The position numbers and the translations under genes were made by a program. The notes under the pieces were generated by a model. That model saw only the letters and a program-made list of their open reading frames with translations, was not told the origin of the DNA and made no database searches. A stretch of 15,347 nucleotides of DNA from positions 1-15,347 of the forward strand of contig JBKPTC010000089.1 of NCBI GenBank assembly GCA_046735355.1. The letters are read 5' to 3'. Below, one piece after another: positions 8,249 to 13,310 of this stretch (position 1 is its first letter; each line of letters begins with the position of its first letter). Origin of the DNA: DATAEU01 sp046735355. GTDB taxonomy: Bacteria; Actinomycetota; UBA4738; HRBIN12.

Positions 8249-8995
8249 TTACTTCTTGAGCAGCGCGACGAAGTTGATCGGCTTGGCCGTCTCGGGGTTG
8301 TCGTTCGGGGCGATGAGACCGAGCCAGACCGTTCCGTACTGCTGCGTGAACACGACCTTCTCGAGATCCTGGGGCTGCAGCTCGAGCGTCACGAGCCCCC
8401 CCTGATCCTCGGCCTGCTGACCGGGCTCCACGCCCGGGCGGATGATGTCGAGCACGCGGACGCCCTCGACGATCGGCGCGACGACGCCGTTGATCACGTT
8501 CGCGGGAGGCGTCGCCCCGTTCTTGCCCGCCTTGGGCGCCGTCTCGAACGTTCCGTAGACGGTGACGTGGGCGCCGCGCTGGAGCGCCGGGCCGACGACC
8601 TGCTCCGCCGAGAGCTGGAACGTCGCGGCCTCGTACCCCTTGCTGAGCCCGAGCGGTCCGCCGGGAAGCGAGCCGCTCGACAGCCGCGCGGTCGGGATCT
8701 GCTCGCCGGCGAGGACCGCGGCGGTGGTCGTCTGGTTCTGCAGCTGTGCGAGCTGCGTGACCGCGCCGGTGATGAGGTCGGCGGCCGGAACGTCGGCCGG
8801 CTCGAAGACGCCCTGCTCGATCAGCGGATCGAGGTCCGTGCCGGCCGGGATGTCCTGCTTGGCCACGACGACGGTCGTGAGCGCACCGCCCGTCGTGGCT
8901 TCCTGCTTGACGCCGCTGACGTACAGGTACACGGCGCCCGTCGCGCCCGCGGCGAGCAGGAGCGCGAGGACGATGACCATCCCACGAGACTTCAC
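8249..8995 (-). CDS. cpaB: CpaB/RcpC-like Flp pilus assembly protein (SAF domain)
   Basis: A 248-residue protein with an N-terminal membrane anchor (about 5-27, MVIVLALLLAAGATGAVYLYV) and an extracytoplasmic SAF domain at about 40-75 (TVVVAKQDIPAGTDLDP). The RcpC/CpaB domain continues to the end (FQLSAEQVVGPALQRGAHVTVYGTF, then GVRVLDI and VTLELQPQDLEKVVFTQQYGTVWLGL). In diderm bacteria CpaB works next to the outer-membrane secretin. No secretin gene is seen here, so it probably has a wall-side or pilus-base role. The start is a GTG at 8995, supported by AAGGGGGG ending 6 nt upstream. The 92 nt between tadG and this gene hold a small CGGCC/GGCCG hairpin (9029-9042). Confidence 0.9.
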   Translation of the reverse strand: MKSRGMVIVLALLLAAGATGAVYLYVSGVKQEATTGGALTTVVVAKQDIPAGTDLDPLIEQGVFEPADVPAADLITGAVTQLAQLQNQTTTAAVLAGEQIPTARLSSGSLPGGPLGLSKGYEAATFQLSAEQVVGPALQRGAHVTVYGTFETAPKAGKNGATPPANVINGVVAPIVEGVRVLDIIRPGVEPGQQAEDQGGLVTLELQPQDLEKVVFTQQYGTVWLGLIAPNDNPETAKPINFVALLKK

Positions 8996-9001
8996 GGTGA
9001 T

Positions 9002-9009
9002 CCCCCCTT
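9002..9009 (-). promoter_or_regulatory. Ribosome binding site fixing the GTG start of cpaB
   Basis: AAGGGGGG on the minus strand lies 6 nt before the GTG at 8995. It supports the GTG over the in-frame ATG five codons later. Confidence 0.6.
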
Positions 9010-9087
9010 GTTCTGTCCACTTGCGAATCGGCCGGTCGGCCGCCCTACTTGAGTCGTTCGTTCTCCTTCCGGGTCAACCGGCCTCCC

Positions 9088-10500
9088 TCACTTGACGAGC
9101 TGGACCGTCATCGCGGGCCCGTAGCCGGTCGTCGGCCCCTCGCCGAGGATCGCGGGGCCGCCCCACGCGAGGAGCAAGCAGAAGGAGTTGGGGTCCGCGG
9201 TGTGCCCGGGGCACGCGCCGCCGCTGCGGTAGTCGAAGGTGACGTTCACCGTGGCGGCGGCCTTGCTCCACGTAAGGACGCTGCCCGACACCGTGTAATC
9301 ACCAGGCGTCGCGTACGCCTTACCGCCCGTCGCCGGCGTGACGCTCTTCACGACGATCTGCGAGCGCGGCGTCACGCCCGGACACGCGCCGCCCGTCGAC
9401 TGCGTGAGCGCGGCCGTGGCCAGGTCGACCGACGATCCGAACGACGGGAAGCTGTACGTCGCGGTGCACGTGTACGAGCCGCCGATCGCGGCGTTCGGGT
9501 CCTTGCCGACGTCGTAGATCGCGACGATCTGCATCGGCGCGAAGCCGACGATCGCGTACTTCTGGATCGACGTCGGCGGGCCGTAGATCATCTGCGACGG
9601 GTCATTGATCGGGAACAGGAACGTCGGCGGAACCGGATGCGCGGGGTCGTTGAGCGGCTTCCCCGCCGCGACCCAGTCCTGGTACACGGTGGCCCACTTC
9701 TGGAGCGACGTGACCCAGTTCGGCGTCTTGCCGCCGTCCGTCGTGCAGACGTATGTCGGCGGCGACGAGTAGCCGTTCGGACCGGTCGTGCCGACGAGAT
9801 GCACCAGCAGCGGGTTGCTCTGGTCGATCCAACCCGCGAGGTCGCTCGCGCCACCCGAGTTGTCGCACGAGGCGGCGGGATCGACGCCCCACGCGCTGAG
9901 GTTCATCATCCCCCAGCCGCTGTTCGTGAGATCCCCGTTGTCGAACCAGTAACCCGTATCGCAGACCTTCGGCGCGTTGAACGTCGTGCCCGGCGTGCCG
10001 CCTGGATAGATGCACGAGTTCGTCGTGGCCGGGTCGAGCTCGACCGGCAGCGCGGCGCCGCCGCTCGGCGGCCCCCACTTGGCGGTGGCCGTGGTGCGCA
10101 CGGGCGTGGTGTTGCCGAAGCCGAGCACCGGCGCGAAGAAGAGCTGCTGGTCGACGCCGTAGCCGACCTTGACGGTCTGCGCGGCACAGTCGGTCTGCCA
10201 TCCCGCGGAGCCGAGCAGCCGCGTGGTCCCGGACACGTTCGACGTGGCGAACTGATCGGCGCGCGTCTGCGCGCCGCTCTCGCTCGAGCCGCACACGGCC
10301 TCGGCGCGCATCGCGAAGGACTGCGCTGCCGCGAGCGCCGCCGAATCCGAGCCGTTCACCATCGAGCGCCGCTTGCTGAGCGCGCCGCCCACGTCGACCG
10401 TCAGGACCACCATGCCGAAGATCGCGATCAGCGACAGCACGACGATCGGAAGGACGGCACCGCGCTCCTCGCGGAGTCGAACCGGATTCATCACTCGCAT
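9088..10500 (-). CDS. tadG: TadG-like pilus-associated protein with large Cys-rich extracellular region
   Basis: A 470-residue protein with the Tad/TadG N-terminal domain. A short basic start leads to RGAVLPIVVLSLIAIFGM (13-30), a membrane helix to about residue 36, then DVGGALSKRRSMVNGSDSAALAAAQ (36-60), the typical TadE/G motif. The remaining ~400 residues should be outside the membrane. They are rich in Gly, Thr, Pro and aromatics and hold ten cysteines (70, 105, 163, 180, 212, 252, 345, 372, 430, 441), enough for five disulfides. GGACPG occurs twice (370-375, 427-432), bracketing an Ig-like-looking beta segment. A minor pilin, anchor or adhesive role is inferred; I do not recognise the C-terminal region. 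The ATG at 10500 has GGAGG 10 nt upstream and overlaps the tadE stop by 10 nt. The ATG at 10491 (TGATG coupling) is the alternative. Confidence 0.82.
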   Translation of the reverse strand: MRVMNPVRLREERGAVLPIVVLSLIAIFGMVVLTVDVGGALSKRRSMVNGSDSAALAAAQSFAMRAEAVCGSSESGAQTRADQFATSNVSGTTRLLGSAGWQTDCAAQTVKVGYGVDQQLFFAPVLGFGNTTPVRTTATAKWGPPSGGAALPVELDPATTNSCIYPGGTPGTTFNAPKVCDTGYWFDNGDLTNSGWGMMNLSAWGVDPAASCDNSGGASDLAGWIDQSNPLLVHLVGTTGPNGYSSPPTYVCTTDGGKTPNWVTSLQKWATVYQDWVAAGKPLNDPAHPVPPTFLFPINDPSQMIYGPPTSIQKYAIVGFAPMQIVAIYDVGKDPNAAIGGSYTCTATYSFPSFGSSVDLATAALTQSTGGACPGVTPRSQIVVKSVTPATGGKAYATPGDYTVSGSVLTWSKAAATVNVTFDYRSGGACPGHTADPNSFCLLLAWGGPAILGEGPTTGYGPAMTVQLVK

Positions 10501-10943
10501 CGGAAAACCGCCTCCACGGGCACGGTGAGGTTCCACGTCGGAAGGAAGGGGATGTCGATCGTCTCGGGCTGCGTCCAGCTGACCTTCACGGACGAGCCCG
10601 CGGTCGTACACGCCCCGGTCGCCGTCGCGGGCGACGTCGTGACCGAGAAGTTCGAGAAGCTGACCGGATAGCCGACCGCCGCGTTGGTGATCCGCGTCTT
10701 GACGAGACCCCACGGGTCGCCGCCGGACGTGCATCCGTTGCTGGGGCTGGTCGACTCGCAGTTCACGGCGGCGTACCGCGCTCCTTCGCGCGCCGCGCCG
10801 AGGTACACGTTCTTCTGGCTCCACGCGAGCCCGAACTCGAAGATGCCGAACAGCAACATGAACAGGAGCGGCGCGATCAGCGCGAACTCCACCGCCGCCG
10901 CTCCCCGCTGTTGCCTTGCCAACCGCCGCACGACTCTGCCCAT
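10491..10943 (-). CDS. tadE: TadE-like pseudopilin
   Basis: A 150-residue TadE-family protein. The prepilin-like motif RG|AAAVEFAL (13-22) puts Glu19 at +5 after the predicted cleavage at Gly14, as in substrates of the TadV prepilin peptidase. A hydrophobic helix follows (about 15-40, ALIAPLLFMLLFGIFEFGLAW), then the family signature NVYLGAAREGARYAAV (45-60). The C-terminal ~90 residues are extracellular, Ser/Thr-rich, with cysteines in VNCES, NGCTS, GACTT and FRCE. It is a likely minor subunit or pilus-base component. The ATG at 10943 has GGGAG 7 nt upstream. A GTG two codons earlier (10949) is also possible, with GAGG 10 nt upstream. The gene is separated from the downstream pilin by about 165 nt containing hairpins. 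Confidence 0.9.
   Translation of the reverse strand: MGRVVRRLARQQRGAAAVEFALIAPLLFMLLFGIFEFGLAWSQKNVYLGAAREGARYAAVNCESTSPSNGCTSGGDPWGLVKTRITNAAVGYPVSFSNFSVTTSPATATGACTTAGSSVKVSWTQPETIDIPFLPTWNLTVPVEAVFRCE
10511..10515 (-). promoter_or_regulatory. Ribosome binding site deciding the tadG start
   Basis: GGAGG on the minus strand lies inside the end of tadE, 10 nt before the ATG at 10500 and 19 nt before the ATG at 10491. The spacing favours 10500. Confidence 0.5.
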
Positions 10944-10998
10944 CTGCACGCTCCCGAGGCCTCGAGATCCTCCGAGAGGCCGTTCCCGGAACGCGTCG

Positions 10999-11028
10999 AC
11001 CCGGGCTCCTCGATGTCGGAACCCGGGT
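10999..11028. repeat. Inverted repeat in the tadE leader
   Basis: ACCCGGG (10999-11005) and CCCGGGT (11022-11028) can pair across a 16-nt loop, between the pilin-terminal hairpin and tadE. It may shape the tadE 5' leader of a processed transcript. CCCGGG is itself a palindrome and such motifs are frequent in GC-rich DNA, so the weight is low. Confidence 0.25.
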
Positions 11029-11077
11029 GCCGCGTCTTCCGGTTCGCCGGCCCCTCACTCCCGCCCCTCCCGGGACT

Positions 11078-11098
11078 GAGCGGCCGGCGAGGCCGCTC
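11078..11098 (-). terminator. Perfect hairpin downstream of Flp pilin 1 (attenuator or RNA stabiliser)
   Basis: GAGCGGCC (11078-11085) and GGCCGCTC (11091-11098) form an uninterrupted 8-bp, almost all-GC stem with a 5-nt loop. It begins 11 nt after the pilin stop codon at 11110. It lacks a U-tract, which favours partial termination or 3'-end protection over full termination. It would allow much more pilin mRNA than mRNA for the assembly genes behind it. Confidence 0.6.
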
Positions 11099-11109
11099 TG
11101 GCTTGTGAC

Positions 11110-11325
11110 TTAGCTACCGGCGCCAGCGCCGCCGACGGCGGTCGCCACGCTCGAGAACTTCGACTGCGAGTTCTGACCGAGCGTCGTGACAACGCCGATG
11201 ATCACGGCCGCGATCAGCGCCACCATGAGCGCGTACTCAACGGCGGTCGCTCCACGCTCCTCACTGGCGCGCGTGCGCAGGTCGTTGAACCAAACGCCGA
11301 TCGCCGTGTAGGTCGACAGAAGCAT
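11110..11325 (-). CDS. flp: Flp-family type IVb pilin 1
   Basis: A 71-residue prepilin, the probable major subunit of the Tad pilus. The leader (1-25) ends in SEERG. Cleavage after Gly25 gives a 46-residue mature pilin starting ATAVEYALMVALIAAVIIG, with Glu30 at +5 and Tyr31 at +6, the Flp signature. The hydrophobic helix runs to about residue 48. The tail is polar and small (LGQNSQSKFSSVATAVGGAGAGS), Ser-rich and ending in Ala/Gly. The frame is open further upstream, but the ATG at 11325 gives a normal leader length and has an AGGGGG about 11 nt upstream. The core is identical over 21 residues to the neighbouring pilin. A shared dyad lies 126 nt upstream and a strong hairpin lies just downstream. 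Confidence 0.93.
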   Translation of the reverse strand: MLLSTYTAIGVWFNDLRTRASEERGATAVEYALMVALIAAVIIGVVTTLGQNSQSKFSSVATAVGGAGAGS

Positions 11326-11367
11326 CCTTCCGTTCACCCCCTTCCCGTCTGCCCGTTCCACCCGATC

Positions 11368-11384
11368 GCCCGGGAAGACCGGGC
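11368..11384 (-). terminator. Hairpin between the two pilin genes
   Basis: GCCCGG (11368-11373) pairs with CCGGGC (11379-11384) around a 5-nt loop. Outer GATC copies (11364-11367, 11388-11391) can extend the stem past a 3-nt bulge. It lies about 100 nt after the pilin 2 stop and 43 nt before the pilin 1 ATG. It could end or stabilise the pilin 2 transcript, or lie in the pilin 1 leader. No U-tract follows. Confidence 0.4.
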
Positions 11385-11399
11385 CGGGATCGCTCCATC

Positions 11400-11405
11400 A
11401 AGGTA
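11400..11405 (-). promoter_or_regulatory. Candidate -10 element of the pilin 1 promoter
   Basis: TACCTT on the minus strand has a TTCACC-like -35 candidate 17 nt upstream (+ strand 11423-11428). It lies exactly 45 nt downstream of the pilin 1 dyad, the same spacing as TATCTT has from the pilin 2 dyad. The hexamers match the consensus only moderately; the conserved spacing is the main support. Confidence 0.3.
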
Positions 11406-11450
11406 GGAGCCGTGCACCCCCGGGTGAATTCCGACTTTCACCGAAGCTGC

Positions 11451-11468
11451 GTACGTACAACGACGTAC
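11451..11468. promoter_or_regulatory. 18-bp dyad upstream of pilin 1 (candidate operator)
   Basis: GTACGT (11451-11456) and ACGTAC (11463-11468) form a perfect 6-bp dyad around 6 nt. The 18-bp site matches the one upstream of pilin 2 (11793-11810) at 16 of 18 positions. It is the kind of site a dimeric regulator would bind. It lies 14 nt past the 3' end of pilin 2 and 126 nt upstream of the pilin 1 start. Confidence 0.5.
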
Positions 11469-11482
11469 CTCGAACACACCGC

Positions 11483-11686
11483 TCATGAGGCCGCGCTCGC
11501 GAACTTCGTGTTGTAGTTGCCGAACGCCGAGCCGGTGTTGCCGCCGAGGAGCGTCACGGCGGTGATGATCACGGCCGCGATCAGGGCGACCATCAGCGCG
11601 TACTCGACCGCGGTCGCGCCGCGCTCCGACACGAACCGCATCGAGAGCCGGCGGAACCACGTGCGTGCGCCTTGGAACCTGAGCAT
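11483..11686 (-). CDS. flp: Flp-family type IVb pilin 2
   Basis: A 67-residue prepilin. The leader MLRFQGARTWFRRLSMRFVSERG is basic, with predicted cleavage after Gly23. The 44-residue mature form starts ATAVEYALMVALIAAVIIT, with Glu28 at +5 and Tyr29 at +6. The tail differs from pilin 1: it has Asn, Gly, Phe and Tyr (GGNTGSAFGNYNTKFASAAS) and could be surface exposed or modified. The ATG at 11686 is supported by GGAGG 10 nt upstream. It is the first gene of the pilus run, facing away from the GT-C-like genes. Whether it is a second major subunit, a minor subunit or an alternative pilin cannot be told from sequence. Confidence 0.93.
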   Translation of the reverse strand: MLRFQGARTWFRRLSMRFVSERGATAVEYALMVALIAAVIITAVTLLGGNTGSAFGNYNTKFASAAS

Positions 11687-11741
11687 CGGCCTTCCACCTC
11701 CGCATGGGGTTCATCGACCGAACCCCGAACTCCTTGAGGCG

Positions 11742-11747
11742 AAGATA
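11742..11747 (-). promoter_or_regulatory. Candidate -10 element of the pilin 2 promoter
   Basis: TATCTT on the minus strand lies 55 nt before the pilin 2 ATG and exactly 45 nt downstream of the dyad at 11793-11810. No good -35 hexamer is visible at normal spacing, which would fit an activator-dependent promoter or an alternative sigma factor. Support comes mainly from the matching arrangement at pilin 1. Confidence 0.3.
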
Positions 11748-11761
11748 GGGAGACCGCGATG

Positions 11762-11826
11762 CGCGAACCATCCCGGGTGCTCATGACGGTTCGTCCGTAG
11801 AACGACGTACACGCGAAAGGTTCGCG
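11762..11826. promoter_or_regulatory. CGCGAA-type repeats in the pilin/GT-C divergent region
   Basis: CGCGAA at 11812-11817 and TTCGCG at 11821-11826 form a perfect dyad with a 3-nt spacer. A further copy, CGCGAACC at 11762-11769, is inverted relative to GGTTCGCG at 11819-11826. The pair flanks the 18-bp dyad at 11793-11810. The close dyad lies 27 nt before the start of the GT-C-like gene at 11853, so it could serve either divergent promoter. Confidence 0.38.
11793..11810. promoter_or_regulatory. 18-bp dyad upstream of pilin 2 (candidate operator)
   Basis: GTCCGT (11793-11798) and ACGTAC (11805-11810) form a 6-bp dyad with one mismatch around 6 nt. It matches the site upstream of pilin 1 (11451-11468) at 16 of 18 positions. 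It lies 107 nt before the pilin 2 ATG and 42 nt before the divergent gene at 11853, so one bound regulator could affect both directions. Confidence 0.5.
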
Positions 11827-11852
11827 GAACGGGCGCCGATATCGGACGCACG

Positions 11853-13310
11853 ATGACGACGGCGGATCACACGACCGCGATGAGCGCGCTTCCCGAGCTC
11901 CGACGACGTCCCGTCGCGTCGATGGCGCGACTGTGGATCTTGATCGGCATCGTCCTTCCGGCCGTCGCCGGGATGGCGAACCGCCTCGGAACGATCGATC
12001 TCGCGTACCACGTTCGGCTCGGCGACCTGATGTGGAGCACGCATGCGCTGCCGCGCGTCGACAGCTTCACGTTCACCGCCGCCGGACGCGCCTGGATCGA
12101 CCAGCAGTGGTTGGCGCAGCTCGTGCTCGCGGCCGTGCACCGCGCGAGCGGTTGGGGAGGCTTGATCGTGCTCCGGACCGCGCTGATCGGCGCGACGTTC
12201 TCGTTCGTCTACGCGGCGTGCCGTCGGTCGGGCGCGCGCCACAGGACCTCGGCGCTCTTGGTGCTCGCGTCGTTCGGAGCCTCGATCCTCGGGCTCGCGC
12301 TGCGGCCGCAGCTGTTCGCGTTCCTGTTCTTCGCCGTGACGATGTGGGCGCTCGCGGCGCGCGGGCGACGCCCGGCGCTCGTCTGGCTCGTGCCGGCGAT
12401 CGCGGTGGTGTGGGCGAACGTCCACGGATCGTTCTTCCTCGGGCCCGTCCTCGTCGCGCTGACACTGTTCGAGGATCGGTCCAGTCCGAACCGGCGGACG
12501 GTCGCCGCTGCGACCGTCGTCACGTTGCTGGCGACGCTCGTGAACCCCTTCGGTGTCGGTGTGTGGTCATACGTGGGCTCGATCGCGTCGAACCGAACGA
12601 TCACGGCGATGGTGACCGAATGGGCCGCTCCGACCGTTCGGGATCCCGCAGGCGTCGCGTTCTTCGCAGGCCTCGCCGCGGTCGTGGTCTTCTTCGCACG
12701 ACGGACGAGGCCCGTCGACGCGGCGACGCTCCTGCGGCTCGGCGTGTTCCTCGCCCTCGGACTCGAGTCCGGACGAGGCATGTTCTGGTGGGCGCTCGTC
12801 CTTCCGGTCGTCGTTGCCCGCCTCGTCGCTCGTGACGACTCGTTCGATGAGTTCCGCCCCGCTCCGGCGCCGATGACGGCAACCGTCGTCCTCGCCGTCG
12901 CAACGGTGAGCGTCCTCTTCCTGCCGTGGCTCCGCCCCGGCGGCGCCGACGGACCGGACCTGCTCGGCGGGGCTCCGCCCGCGCTCACGAGCCACGTCGC
13001 CGGGATCGCGCCGGACGGGTCGCGCATCTTCGGCGCACAACCGCTCGGGTCGTGGTTCGAGTGGGCGCTTCCAGCCGATCCGGTGTTCGTCGACTCGAGG
13101 ATCGAGCTCTTCACCGCGTCGCAATGGCGCGACTACCAGTCGATCTCGTCGGGACAGGAGGGATGGCAGGAACTTCTCGACCGGTGGCGTGTCGACGTCG
13201 TCGTGGCGACGCGCGATCAACAGGCCGGCCTGATCCCACGGATCTCGAAGGATCCCGGCTGGCGGGTCGCGTTCCACGATCGAGACGGGGATGTCTTCGT
13301 CCGGGCGTAG
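11853..13310 (+). CDS. Polytopic membrane protein, putative GT-C-fold glycosyltransferase
   Basis: A 485-residue membrane protein with about nine or ten hydrophobic segments between residues 27 and 360 and a soluble C-terminal part (about 365-485). The first loop carries an Asp/His pattern, GTIDLAYHVRLGDLMWSTHALPRVDSFTF (46-74), followed by AWIDQQWLAQL (80-90). This resembles the D..WH..G......P..D.FS pattern of GT-C-like membrane proteins. Other marks are WANVHGSFFLGP (187-198) and NPFG (231-234). GT-C enzymes transfer sugars from polyprenyl-phosphate donors on the outer face of the membrane. Donor and acceptor here are unknown, and function is inferred from topology and loop pattern only. 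The ATG at 11853 has no clear Shine-Dalgarno sequence; the ATG at 11880 is possible. It diverges from the pilin genes and overlaps the next gene by 20 nt. Confidence 0.7.
   Translation: MTTADHTTAMSALPELRRRPVASMARLWILIGIVLPAVAGMANRLGTIDLAYHVRLGDLMWSTHALPRVDSFTFTAAGRAWIDQQWLAQLVLAAVHRASGWGGLIVLRTALIGATFSFVYAACRRSGARHRTSALLVLASFGASILGLALRPQLFAFLFFAVTMWALAARGRRPALVWLVPAIAVVWANVHGSFFLGPVLVALTLFEDRSSPNRRTVAAATVVTLLATLVNPFGVGVWSYVGSIASNRTITAMVTEWAAPTVRDPAGVAFFAGLAAVVVFFARRTRPVDAATLLRLGVFLALGLESGRGMFWWALVLPVVVARLVARDDSFDEFRPAPAPMTATVVLAVATVSVLFLPWLRPGGADGPDLLGGAPPALTSHVAGIAPDGSRIFGAQPLGSWFEWALPADPVFVDSRIELFTASQWRDYQSISSGQEGWQELLDRWRVDVVVATRDQQAGLIPRISKDPGWRVAFHDRDGDVFVRA

Noticed and set aside
6838..8259. 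473-codon open frame on the + strand opposite tadZ/tadA
   Set aside because: The low-complexity Arg/Asp/Val/Leu composition and full overlap with tadZ mark it as an antisense shadow.
9029..9042. CGGCC/GGCCG hairpin between tadG and cpaB
   Set aside because: The stem is only 5 bp and made of self-complementary CGGCCG-type sequence that is frequent here; there is no U-tract. It is mentioned under cpaB but not called a terminator.
9051..9080. Possible internal promoter before cpaB (TTGACC with a -10-like TCAAGT on the minus strand)
   Set aside because: The spacing (19 nt) and the -10 match are poor, and the gene sits inside a compact same-strand run.
9049..10671. 540-codon open frame on the + strand opposite tadG
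   Set aside because: Arg-rich composition without motifs; tadG on the other strand has clear TadE/G features and a ribosome binding site.
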